In this document: positions 1 to 6,704 of the stretch, one piece after another
How positions within the stretch are numbered: position 1 is the stretch's first letter
Layout of the letters: the number at the start of each line of letters is the position of its first letter
Source: Deltaproteobacteria bacterium
GTDB taxonomy: Bacteria > Myxococcota_A > UBA9160 > UBA4427
Length of the DNA: 8,630 nucleotides
Assembly (NCBI GenBank): GCA_011051925.1
Contig: DRKE01000015.1
Location: 1 to 8,630 of the forward strand
Direction: 5' to 3'
Translations under genes and position numbers: made by a program
Notes under the pieces: model-generated
Seen by the model: the letters and a program-made list of their open reading frames with translations, nothing else
What the model was told of the DNA's origin: nothing
The model's database searches: none

Positions 1-1504
1 ACTCCGCTCCTTCGGCCACTCGGAGATCCAGAGCGACGAAGCGTTTGCCTGCGCTCCAGTCGGTGAACCAGGGCGAACACTGGGGCTGGGTGCCGAGTCC
101 GGGCTCCCGGGGCGACACGAAAAGACGCGGAACATCCGGGAAGGCGTGGGACTCGACCTTGATCACGTCGGCCCCCGCCCAGGCGAGCATCCGGCCGATC
201 CAGGGCGCTGCCAATCCGGTTCCGAACTCGACGATCCGCAGGCCATCGAGGGCCCCGGCAGCCGGGATCGGATCGGCCTTCTCGACATCCCGACCGCGTC
301 CGGAGCAGATGATCGACTCCTCCCGATCGGACAGTCGCCGGGGCGCTCGGCGTTCCCGCCGGATCGGGGTCCGGCTGGGCCGATAGGGCGCACCCGGCCC
401 GCGAAGCGAGGAACCGGACTCCGTCGGGTTCCCGCTGGACAGCACGTAGTCGACGAAGAAATTCCTTTCGCGAAGGTGGCGGTCGCTCGCGACCATGGTC
501 GCCGTCTGGACGGGCGTCACGGCGATGTGGCGACGCTGCGCTTCATGATAGGCCTCCTCTACGGTCATGAGACGCATCAGGTCCCCGATGAAGACGTCGA
601 GCAATTCTCGATAGGGCAGCCGAACCGAAGAGGGCCCTCGAAACGCCTCGCTGAGAACCTCTTCGTTGTCGGTTCTTTCATGGATCCATGCGGCGAGGGC
701 CTCCCAGTGGCCCGGCCGATTCACGATCAGGTAGACGAGGCCGTCCTCGCATCGGTAGGCGCCGGAGGGGATCGCCGCGACGAGACCCGTTCCGATCCGC
801 CTGGGAATGATGCCATCCTCCAGCCATTTCCCGACTCCGCAGATGTGGGTCGCCGCGGCGACCGCCTCGAGACTCGAGATGTCGACGTGTTGCCCGCGAC
901 CGCTTCGGTCCCGCGACCAGAGTGCGACCAGGCTGCTGGCTGCGGCGAGGGTCGCCGTCGTGATGTCGGCCTGATGGCCGGCCATCCGGACCGGAGGATC
1001 CGAGGGATCCCCGATCGAGATCATCGCCCCGCCCAGCGCGCTCGCGACCAGGTCGTTGGATCGGAATCGACACCAGGGGCCCGACTGTCCGAACCCCGTG
1101 ATCGAAGTCGTGACGAGTCCGGGGTGATCGCCGACGAGATCCCCATGGGCCAGTCCCAGGCGGGCGGGCAGACCGACAGGCTGATCCTCGAGAAGCAGAT
1201 CCGAAGCGGTCGCGAGCGCCTTGAAACGCTTCCGATCGGACGCCCGTTCGAGGTCGAGGACGACGATCGACTTGTTGGCATTCGCGTAGAGATCCGTGAA
1301 GAAGGTCGACCGGCGTCGGGCAGAATCGGCGGTGTGGCCGGGGCAGGTTCCCGCGCCGGAAGGCGCCTCGACCCGGATGACCTCGGCGCCCAGATCGGCG
1401 AAGAGCTTGGCGCAATAGGCCGCCGTGCTCGAAGTCCAGTCGAGCACACGGAGATGGCCGAGAAGGCCAGTCGCTTCCCCGTTCGCAGCGACTTCCGATC
1501 TCAT
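1..1504 (-). CDS. Two-domain class III (CaiB/BaiF) CoA-transferase, C-terminal part missing at left edge
   Basis: This gene reads leftward from ATG at 1504 and stays open to the window edge, giving 501 visible residues. GAGGGG lies 4-5 bases before the ATG. Family III CoA-transferases move CoA between carboxylic acids through an aspartyl-CoA intermediate. The first half (about residues 14-370) shows the CaiB opening LRVLDWTSSTAAYCAKLFADLG, an IRVEAP stretch, the GFGQSGPW motif near 139, Asp180 in GHQAD at the expected catalytic aspartate position, and then SRDRSGRGQHVDIS. An arginine-rich linker follows (about 380-415). At about 419 a second CaiB start appears, LDGLRIVEFGTGLAAP, followed by ADVIKVES and WSAGKRFVALDL. 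The protein is therefore a tandem CaiB fusion, probably near 800 residues in full, so about 300 are missing. DMSP CoA-transferase/lyase DddD is a known protein with this architecture, but nothing here assigns that substrate. Family is certain; substrate is unknown. Confidence 0.93.
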   Translation of the reverse strand, partial: MRSEVAANGEATGLLGHLRVLDWTSSTAAYCAKLFADLGAEVIRVEAPSGAGTCPGHTADSARRRSTFFTDLYANANKSIVVLDLERASDRKRFKALATASDLLLEDQPVGLPARLGLAHGDLVGDHPGLVTTSITGFGQSGPWCRFRSNDLVASALGGAMISIGDPSDPPVRMAGHQADITTATLAAASSLVALWSRDRSGRGQHVDISSLEAVAAATHICGVGKWLEDGIIPRRIGTGLVAAIPSGAYRCEDGLVYLIVNRPGHWEALAAWIHERTDNEEVLSEAFRGPSSVRLPYRELLDVFIGDLMRLMTVEEAYHEAQRRHIAVTPVQTATMVASDRHLRERNFFVDYVLSSGNPTESGSSLRGPGAPYRPSRTPIRRERRAPRRLSDREESIICSGRGRDVEKADPIPAAGALDGLRIVEFGTGLAAPWIGRMLAWAGADVIKVESHAFPDVPRLFVSPREPGLGTQPQCSPWFTDWSAGKRFVALDLRVAEGAE

Positions 1505-1909
1505 TCCGCCCCTCTTCGCCGAATCGCCGGAACAGCGCACACGGCTTCGATCGCTCCGGCCGAGGAGACGGGCTCGGCCGGGCCTCCGGTCGGGATCGAC
1601 CGGCGTTCGATCCCCCTCGTTCCGGTCACGCCGCCCCTGGTTCTCATAAGTCTAGATGGAAAACCCCATGAAAAATCTGGAAAAACCCCATCGAGAACGG
1701 GAAAAACGCCAGGGTCCCCGGGTGTTTTCCGGATGGCACGATCCGAATCTCCCGTAGCCTCGATCGTACGCGCCCAGAAAACCATGGGAGGATTCGTGAT
1801 GAGTCTTTTCGACCTGGTCTTCCAAGCCCCCCGATCGTCGGCCCCTTCCAGGAGGGTCCCCGACTCCCGCCGAGCCCGGTATCGCCGACCCGGGCCACGA
1901 AGGGTCCGG
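1505..1909. other. Divergent non-coding spacer with repeat array
   Basis: About 400 bases separate the CoA-transferase start from the preferred lipoprotein start (294 bases if the lipoprotein begins at 1799). I see no convincing gene on either strand. The right-hand part, 1799-1909, could encode an arginine-rich N-terminal extension of the lipoprotein. The middle, about 1648-1730, is clearly richer in A and T than its surroundings and holds the phased GGAAAA boxes. Any promoters for the two divergent genes must lie here, but I cannot point to a good -35/-10 pair. Confidence 0.6.
1658..1730. repeat. Four GGAAAA-type boxes at exact 21-base period, last one inverted
   Basis: Direct copies start at 1658 (GGAAAACCCCAT), 1679 (GGAAAAACCCCAT) and 1700 (GGAAAAACGCC). 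A fourth box occupies 1721-1730 on the opposite strand (GGAAAACACC read leftward). Successive boxes are offset by 21 bases, two helical turns, so all four would face the same side of the DNA. The third and fourth boxes form a dyad centred on 1715 in which 11 of 15 arm positions match. This looks like a cooperative binding site for a regulator of the CoA-transferase, the lipoprotein, or both. The regulator is unknown. Confidence 0.6.
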
Positions 1910-2587
1910 ATGCGGCCCCGAGCACCGATCGGCCTGGCGAGCCTGATCACGGGCCTTTCGGTCGGTGGATGCGTGACGCCACCCGAACATCCCTGGGTCG
2001 TGCGCGACGGACTCGTCGAGATCGAGACCTACAACCGCGGCCAGCTCTTCGTGAAACGCGACCATCAACTCGGCCGCTACGATAGCCTGATGATCGAAGG
2101 CGTGGGATTCCGTTGGCGCCCGGGTGAAGCAAGGCTCGGGGATGCCGATGAGGATCGCATCATCGCCATGTTGATCGGCGCGGTCGAGGGAACCCAGGAT
2201 GGACCCGTCGGGATCGCCGATGCGCCGGGGCCTTGTGTCCTCGCGGTCAACTTCTTCCTGAAGGACCTCGAACTCCACACCCCCAACCGGCTCGCGGATT
2301 CCCGTTCGGGTTTCGTCTCCTCCTATGGTGCGGCGACCATGGTCCTCGAGTTGCGGGATTCGATGGACGACGAACCACTCGCCCGCTTCGTCCAGCGCCG
2401 CGATCTCGGCGGCGGCCCCGAGATCCCGACCCGGAGTGCCAGCCTGATTCGCCTGAGTCAGGCCATCGGGCGGGCGCTCTACGACATGGGAAACCAGTTG
2501 ATCAAGGTGATCCCACCGACGTCCTCCGGTCATTCGAAACCCCAATGCCGGGGAGGCATGGCGAAGGTCGCCCTCGGACGCCACTGA
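1910..2587 (+). CDS. Small outer-envelope lipoprotein, DUF3313-like
   Basis: The product is 225 residues from ATG 1910. The start was chosen because it gives a textbook type II signal peptide: basic MRPR, hydrophobic APIGLASLITGLS, lipobox VGGC with acylated Cys21. AAGGG lies five bases upstream. A second in-frame ATG at 1799 has an even better ribosome site (GGGAGGA at 1786-1792), but it would add 37 arginine-rich residues before the signal peptide. The mature protein has the look of DUF3313 lipoproteins: a YDSLMIEGVGFRW segment near 60, CVLAVNFFLKDLELH in the middle, then GAATMVLELRDS with a downstream RFVQRRD. DUF3313 has no established function. Length agrees with that family, but the match is by eye. 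A strong hairpin follows the stop. The next gene is on the same strand 96 bases on and might be co-transcribed. Confidence 0.75.
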   Translation: MRPRAPIGLASLITGLSVGGCVTPPEHPWVVRDGLVEIETYNRGQLFVKRDHQLGRYDSLMIEGVGFRWRPGEARLGDADEDRIIAMLIGAVEGTQDGPVGIADAPGPCVLAVNFFLKDLELHTPNRLADSRSGFVSSYGAATMVLELRDSMDDEPLARFVQRRDLGGGPEIPTRSASLIRLSQAIGRALYDMGNQLIKVIPPTSSGHSKPQCRGGMAKVALGRH

Positions 2588-2605
2588 GCGATACCGGGAA
2601 CCGAC

Positions 2606-2639
2606 GCCCGGGCGACCCCTCCGCTGGGATCGCCCGGGC
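2606..2639 (+). terminator. Strong GC hairpin after the lipoprotein gene
   Basis: The arms GCCCGGGCGA (2606-2615) and TCGCCCGGGC (2630-2639) are perfect complements. CCC (2616-2618) and GGG (2626-2628) add three more pairs beyond a single bulged A, with loop CTCCGCT. It begins 18 bases after the TGA at 2585-2587. There is no following T-run, so it is not a canonical intrinsic terminator. It may instead be a partial terminator, an mRNA-stabilising stem, or an attenuator before the membrane-protein gene. A 12-base perfect palindrome, GCGACCGGTCGC, sits directly after it at 2641-2652. Confidence 0.45.
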
Positions 2640-2683
2640 AGCGACCGGTCGCCGAACACGATCGGGCGTGCGATTCTCCGCCG

Positions 2684-3649
2684 ATGGATCTTTCGATGGG
2701 GATCCGGAAATCGCTCCCCTGGATCGTCGCCTCGGCCGTCCTGACGGGGATCTTCATCCTCGTTCCGATGGGCGAAGCCTGGCATGCCCTTCGTCTGGCG
2801 AAGTCCGGAATCCTCCTTCCCCTCGTCCCGGGCTCGGTCCTCGCCTGGTTCCTGATCGAATCGGGCATCTACGCCCATGCCTTCTCGCGTTTCAATACGC
2901 CCGTCTCTTTTCGGGAAGCACGATCCTTGCGTGGTTCGAGCTATCTGTGGGCCCCGCTTCATCACGGTCTCGGCAAAGCAGCGATTCTCTTGCGACTCCG
3001 GAGCCTCTACGGCGTGCCCCTTCTCGAGTCGACGAGCACGATGGCCCTCTGCCAGACCATCGACGGAATCGCACTCGCTGGCCTCACGGCTCTGGGGCTC
3101 GGCCTCCTTTCTTCATCCGCGGATTTCGGTCCGGCCAGCATCGCTTCCTGCGCGACCGCCGCGGGACTTCTCGCCTATCTCGTCTTCCTGGGTCACGCCC
3201 GTCCGGGCTCCAGGCTGCTCGGGCGCTTTCGCGGCCTCACGCTGCACCGCGCGCACAGAAGCGCACGGTTCCGGGATCTTGCGATCATCCTGCTCGGCAG
3301 GATGGCCTGCCATCTCGTCTTCGTCATGGTCCTCTATCTGGGAACCCGCTCCTTTGGCATCGATCTGCCCCTTCCGGTCGCGCTCGCCGCGGCGCCCCTG
3401 ATCGAAGCGATTCGCGCCCTGCCGATCACGCCCGCAGGACTCGGAACGCAACAGGCGACCATGCTCTTCCTGTTTCGCGATTTCGGGCCCGAGGCCTCGA
3501 TCGTCGCCTTCGGCCTCTGTCTGCCAATGGCGACCCTGGGGGCGCGCTGCCTGCTCGGACTCTTCTACCTGCCCGGGATCTTCGAAAGCTTCACGACTTC
3601 CGCGTTCGGCCTTTCGGGCGGGCTCACGGGAAAGACATACCGCCAATAG
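2684..3649 (+). CDS. Integral membrane protein, lysylphosphatidylglycerol synthase TM (UPF0104-like) family
   Basis: The product is 321 residues and highly hydrophobic, with about seven or eight membrane segments near 11-28, 43-63, 118-142, 152-170, 198-220, 230-246 and 271-300. The best family mark is LPITPAGLGTQQ at 246-257, the conserved proline/glycine loop of the LPG_synthase_TM family. That family is the flippase-like half of MprF and also occurs as stand-alone proteins in envelope and polar-lipid gene clusters. No soluble aminoacyl-transferase domain is attached, so lysyl-PG synthesis itself should not be inferred. Lipid or polyprenyl-linked substrate handling is possible. The start at 2684 is the first in-frame ATG after the preceding gene; ATG 2696 is an alternative, and neither has a clear ribosome site. 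The 3' end overlaps the convergent DUF1214 gene by 85 bases. Confidence 0.85.
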   Translation: MDLSMGIRKSLPWIVASAVLTGIFILVPMGEAWHALRLAKSGILLPLVPGSVLAWFLIESGIYAHAFSRFNTPVSFREARSLRGSSYLWAPLHHGLGKAAILLRLRSLYGVPLLESTSTMALCQTIDGIALAGLTALGLGLLSSSADFGPASIASCATAAGLLAYLVFLGHARPGSRLLGRFRGLTLHRAHRSARFRDLAIILLGRMACHLVFVMVLYLGTRSFGIDLPLPVALAAAPLIEAIRALPITPAGLGTQQATMLFLFRDFGPEASIVAFGLCLPMATLGARCLLGLFYLPGIFESFTTSAFGLSGGLTGKTYRQ

Positions 3650-4830
3650 ACGTTGCCCCGCCGCCGACCTTCCGTGTCGAGCCAGTTCGGGATCCCCGGA
3701 TCCTCGTGCGCGATCACGATCCGGAAACTGCCGTCTTCTTCGTATTCGATCTGTTCCCGATTGAGCGAGATCTGCCGATGGGCGTAGTCGTAGCTCTGCA
3801 TGAAGGAATTCCAGAGGACGACATTCGCGAATCGACATTCGGGAAAGCGTCCGGACATGATCAGGGCCTCGTCGGGCTCGAGTTCGTAGTAGGCGGAGTT
3901 GTACCAGGCGTGGTCGTTCCCATACGCGATCTCCCCCGAAGCGGACTTCCACTGCCCCGGATCTCCGAAGCGGTTCGGGACCAGCGAAACCCATCCCAGC
4001 CTCTTCGCCATCTCCGGCGTCGTCTTCCGGAAGGTCATCGCCGAATGTTCTCTCACGAAGTTGCGGACCCATTCGAGGTGGGCCGCCGACTCCGCGTCTC
4101 CGCCCCAGGGCCCGAGCGGATCCGGGTCGAGAGCATCGATCTCGACGCGGACGACCGGTCCGGGAAGCGCGGCGACCGATTGGCGGGCCTCATGGTAGTG
4201 GCGCGTCGTGATCTGGCTGGCACCGTCGGAGAGCGGCAGCCAGTCGCCCTTCCCGGGTTTCGTCCGGCTCACGAGAATCTCGTAGTTCCCGTTCCGATCG
4301 ATCTGCATGTCCATGTCGCTGATGGCCGCGATCGATCCCCGAGCCGCATGACCCTCGTGGCTGCCCCTCTCGATCGTGAACGAGGTGAAGACCGCCGCGC
4401 CGACATTGCCCCGGATCCGGTAGCTTCGGTCGTCGCGGATCGGAGCGAAGTAGTAGACGGAGTCGGGATTGCAGCCGAGCAGCTTCCGCGTGGGCGTCAC
4501 ATAGGGCCGGAAAGCCGGCCGATCCGGATCCGCCTCCAGCCAGAATTCGAGACCCGTCTGCAGGATATGGGCGAGGGCCCGCTCCGCCTCGGCGAGTTCA
4601 GCGGCGTCGCTGAAACCGCGCTCGGGCGTCAGCATCGTGGATTCGACCTCCCGAATCGTCTCGAGAAGGGCCTCCATCGCCTTCCGCGACGCGCTCGCCG
4701 CCGGGGCGCGCGACGCGACGTCGTCGGAAGCCTGCGCGGATCGGATCCGCAGACCTCCCCCTGCAGTCGTCAACCCCGTCATGGCACCGCCCGCCAGCCC
4801 GAGGCTCTTGAGGAATTCGCGCCGCTGCAT
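3565..4830 (-). CDS. Tat-exported DUF1214 domain protein
   Basis: The product is 421 residues from ATG 4830, with AGGGAGGG six bases upstream, which fixes the start. The N-terminus carries a twin-arginine signal: R3-R4-E-F-L-K, a glycine/alanine-rich hydrophobic stretch (10-26), and a probable AxA cleavage after Ala34 (SAQA). Folded export to the periplasm is expected. The body resembles DUF1214 proteins. A YYFAPIRDDRSYRIRGN segment lies in the first half. The C-terminal region has YGNDHAWYNSAYYEL, ECRFANVVLWN, REQIEYEEDGSFRIVIAH and a GNVYWRYVFP ending. DUF1214 often occurs with DUF1254 and has no settled biochemical role. I see no cofactor motif. The DUF4197 lipoprotein gene is upstream on the same strand with a 44-base gap, suggesting an operon. 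The stop lies inside the 3' end of the convergent membrane-protein gene. Confidence 0.88.
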   Translation of the reverse strand: MQRREFLKSLGLAGGAMTGLTTAGGGLRIRSAQASDDVASRAPAASASRKAMEALLETIREVESTMLTPERGFSDAAELAEAERALAHILQTGLEFWLEADPDRPAFRPYVTPTRKLLGCNPDSVYYFAPIRDDRSYRIRGNVGAAVFTSFTIERGSHEGHAARGSIAAISDMDMQIDRNGNYEILVSRTKPGKGDWLPLSDGASQITTRHYHEARQSVAALPGPVVRVEIDALDPDPLGPWGGDAESAAHLEWVRNFVREHSAMTFRKTTPEMAKRLGWVSLVPNRFGDPGQWKSASGEIAYGNDHAWYNSAYYELEPDEALIMSGRFPECRFANVVLWNSFMQSYDYAHRQISLNREQIEYEEDGSFRIVIAHEDPGIPNWLDTEGRRRGNVYWRYVFPVSPPERPNAEVVKLSKIPGR

Positions 4831-4874
4831 TCCGTTCCCTCCCTGCCTTCCAGGACCCTTCCGGACGAACGCCC

Positions 4875-5633
4875 TCAGATCGCGGGTCCACTCACTGCGC
4901 CGAACACGCGTCTCAACAGGGCCGTGCTGCGAGCGGCCGGGTCCTTGCGGATCCGGGCCTCCTCTTCTGCGAGCTTCGAGAAGAGGGCGTCCAGGGTCTC
5001 CTGCGTGATGTAGGCTTCGAGGTCGACGGCGGCCGGCTTCGCGAACGGAATCCGCTCATAGCGTGCCTTCAGGTCGCGATAGACCGCGTAGACGCCAACC
5101 TCCCTCATCGCGCTCTCGACGACCGGCTGGAATCGGCGTCGAAGCTCGGCCGAGGTCCGCTCCTTGAAATAGGTCGTGGCCGCATCCTCGGGCCCGTTCA
5201 GGATCGCGAAGGCGTCCGCGATCGTCATCTGGCGGATCGCGTTCGCGAAGACCGGGACCGCGCGCGCCGCCGCCGCCTCGGCCGCGCGATTCATCGAGTC
5301 CTCGAGCGCGTCCACCTGGGAGCCGAACCCGATCCTGCGCATGGCCTCCGCGAAGGGGCCCAGTCGTCCGGGAATACGCAGCCGCAACCGCGGATCGGCG
5401 GAGAATCCACCGGGGGCCGAGAGGGATGACGTCGTCCGCCGGGTGCCGACTTCGAGCGCCTCCTTCAATCCGTTCGCGACGGTCGTCTGGTCGAGGGGAC
5501 CGCGCGTCGCCAGGATCCCGCCGAAATCGACCCCCTGGAGCTCGGCGCAGCCACTACAGAACGCGAGGATCGAAACGGCGACCAGGGCGAGAGCGGAACG
5601 GAGCGCGTCACTCCGGAATCGATGGTCTTGCAT
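4875..5633 (-). CDS. DUF4197 family lipoprotein
   Basis: The product is 252 residues from ATG 5633, with GGAG five bases upstream. The reading frame stays open further upstream, but this ATG places a signal peptide at the N-terminus: basic residues 5-12, hydrophobic ALALVAVSILAFC, and a lipobox-like CSGC with Cys29. The rest follows the DUF4197 pattern: GLKEALEVGTRR, an LRIPGRLGPF segment, MRRIGFGSQVDALEDSMNRAAE, the TIADAFAILNGPEDAATTYFKE core, and a C-terminus with LEAYITQETLDALFSKLAEEE, IRKDPAAR and RRVFG. Length is normal for the family. Function is unknown, but envelope location is well supported. It is probably the first gene of a two-gene unit with the DUF1214 gene. It is divergent from the SDR gene across a 148-base spacer. 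Confidence 0.92.
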   Translation of the reverse strand: MQDHRFRSDALRSALALVAVSILAFCSGCAELQGVDFGGILATRGPLDQTTVANGLKEALEVGTRRTTSSLSAPGGFSADPRLRLRIPGRLGPFAEAMRRIGFGSQVDALEDSMNRAAEAAAARAVPVFANAIRQMTIADAFAILNGPEDAATTYFKERTSAELRRRFQPVVESAMREVGVYAVYRDLKARYERIPFAKPAAVDLEAYITQETLDALFSKLAEEEARIRKDPAARSTALLRRVFGAVSGPAI

Positions 5634-5661
5634 GGAGTCTCCGGTGATCCGGTCGCCCGCG

Positions 5662-5667
5662 ATTCTA
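5662..5667 (-). promoter_or_regulatory. Possible -10 box for the DUF4197 gene
   Basis: Read leftward, the sequence is TAGAAT, a five-of-six match to TATAAT, 28 bases before the DUF4197 ATG. It is one of the few AT-rich hexamers in this GC-rich spacer. No matching -35 box is visible at 16-18 bases, so this is a weak candidate. Confidence 0.2.
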
Positions 5668-5680
5668 GCCCACGTCGAGA

Positions 5681-5697
5681 CCGCGCCGCCGGCGCGG
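5681..5697. repeat. Short GC inverted repeat in the divergent spacer
   Basis: CCGCGCC and GGCGCGG are seven-base perfect arms around GCC. It lies about mid-way between the divergent DUF4197 and SDR genes. It could be an operator, but GC-rich palindromes of this size arise readily by chance here. Confidence 0.3.
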
Positions 5698-5757
5698 CTT
5701 CGCCCAACTCGGAAGCGCTCGCGGTCCGATCGGCATGTCGCCCTGCTTGAAGATCCC

Positions 5758-5776
5758 CGAGGATCACCGATCCTCG
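5758..5776. promoter_or_regulatory. Perfect inverted repeat abutting the SDR start
   Basis: CGAGGATC and GATCCTCG are perfect eight-base arms around ACC, ending five bases before the SDR ATG at 5782. The position overlaps the place where a ribosome site would sit, and no clear Shine-Dalgarno sequence is otherwise seen. It could be an operator or an mRNA stem limiting initiation. The general abundance of GATC in this DNA weakens the case. Confidence 0.35.
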
Positions 5777-5781
5777 ACCGG

Positions 5782-6657
5782 ATGCAGAAAGACACGTCCT
5801 CCTCGTCGGATCGCCGGACCGCCATCATCACGGGAGCCTCCTCGGGTATCGGCGAGGCGACCGCCCGGCTCCTCGCTCGGAACGGTTTCGAGGTCGCCCT
5901 CATCGCACGCCGCAAGGATCGACTGGAGCGCCTCGCCCGCGAGATCGAGGCCGGGAAGGGACGGGCGATCCCGATTCCGGCAGACCTCGCCGACGAAGGC
6001 GCGACGGAGCACGCCGCCGGAGAAGCCCTCGAAGCCCTCGGACGGATCGATCTCCTCGTGAACAATGCCGGCTACAGCCCCGGACAGGCCATCGAACAGA
6101 TCCGTCGATCCGAACTTCGACACATCTTCGAAGTGAATCTCTTCTCGGCGATCCAGCTGATCGGAGCGGTGACCCCCCGCATGCGCGAACAAGGGGGGGG
6201 ACGCATCGTCAACATCGGCTCGCTCGCCGGATCGGTTCCCGCGCCCCTCGCCATCCCCTACGCGATGACGAAGGTCGCCATCCGAGCGGCGACCGACGCG
6301 CTGCGTCTGGAACTCGCGCCCTTCGGCATCCGGCTCTCGCTGGTCGTTCCCGGCTTCGTCGATACGGCCGTCTTCGAGAATGCCCGGAAGGACAGTCAGT
6401 CTCTTCGCGAGGATCCGTCGAATCCCTACCGCCAGCTGATGTTCGATCTCGACGACCTGGCAACGAGGAATCTCCGCAATCCGCTCTTGCCGGAAGACGT
6501 CGCGGAGGTCGTCCTTCGGGCCGCGACCGACGCGAGGCCCCGGGCGCGCTACTACACGCCCCTGTCCGCCCGGCTGCAATGCCTGCTCTTCGACATGCTG
6601 CCCGCCCGACTGGCCGATGCGATCCTTCTGCGCGTCTACAAGCTGGAGCGTCGCTGA
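5782..6657 (+). CDS. Classical short-chain dehydrogenase/reductase (SDR)
   Basis: The product is 291 residues, slightly longer than the usual 250. The Rossmann nucleotide loop TGASSGIG is at 17-24. The NNAG motif is at 94-97. The catalytic tetrad is Asn119, Ser147, Tyr160 and Lys164 (the YAMTK segment). PGFVDT follows the active site. Arg43-Arg44 just after the second strand favour NADP(H). It is a cytosolic oxidoreductase acting on an alcohol or ketone that cannot be named from sequence; lipid- or steroid-type substrates are common in such SDRs. The tail (about 262-291), with LQCLLFDMLPARLADAILL, could associate with membrane or mediate dimer contacts. ATG 5782 was chosen because it places TGASSGIG at the normal distance from the N-terminus; there is no strong ribosome site. 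A run of eight G lies at 6193-6200. The gene is convergent with the sulfotransferase gene, 30 bases apart. Confidence 0.93.
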   Translation: MQKDTSSSSDRRTAIITGASSGIGEATARLLARNGFEVALIARRKDRLERLAREIEAGKGRAIPIPADLADEGATEHAAGEALEALGRIDLLVNNAGYSPGQAIEQIRRSELRHIFEVNLFSAIQLIGAVTPRMREQGGGRIVNIGSLAGSVPAPLAIPYAMTKVAIRAATDALRLELAPFGIRLSLVVPGFVDTAVFENARKDSQSLREDPSNPYRQLMFDLDDLATRNLRNPLLPEDVAEVVLRAATDARPRARYYTPLSARLQCLLFDMLPARLADAILLRVYKLERR

Positions 6658-6660
6658 TCC

Positions 6661-6704
6661 CCTTCACCCGCTCCATCGACTGGCTCGTCAGCTCGGGTCG
6701 AAGG
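6661..6704. terminator. Possible shared stem-loop between convergent genes
   Basis: CCTTCACCCG (6661-6670) pairs with CGGGTCGAAGG (6694-6704), ten pairs with one bulged base and a 23-base loop. It begins four bases after the SDR stop and runs into the last codons of the sulfotransferase gene. There is no T-run on either strand and the loop is long, so a terminator role is speculative. Confidence 0.22.

Noticed and set aside
1658..1730. Repeat array considered as a CRISPR
   Set aside because: The units are only about 10-13 bases with 8-11 base gaps, too short and too few, and no cas genes are nearby.
1734..1750. Possible sigma-54 promoter starting TGGCAC
   Set aside because: The -24 half is perfect, but the -12 half lacks the essential GC dinucleotide at the right distance.
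146..1798. Upstream in-frame extension of the lipoprotein reading frame
   Set aside because: It is antisense to the well-supported CoA-transferase and then crosses the repeat array, with no recognisable protein features.
1652..2965. Open frame of 437 codons on the minus strand across the lipoprotein gene
   Set aside because: It has an Arg/Asp/Gly-rich composition typical of a mirror frame and runs through the hairpin and repeat array. The plus-strand frame has a proper signal peptide and domain pattern.
2233..5013. Open frame of 926 codons on the plus strand, antisense to the DUF1214 gene
   Set aside because: The protein is low-complexity, Arg/Pro-rich and matches no family. It crosses several well-supported genes. 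Long stop-free shadows are normal in DNA this GC-rich.
5764..6579. Open frame of 271 codons antisense to the SDR
   Set aside because: It mirrors the SDR, whose full set of catalytic motifs is on the plus strand.
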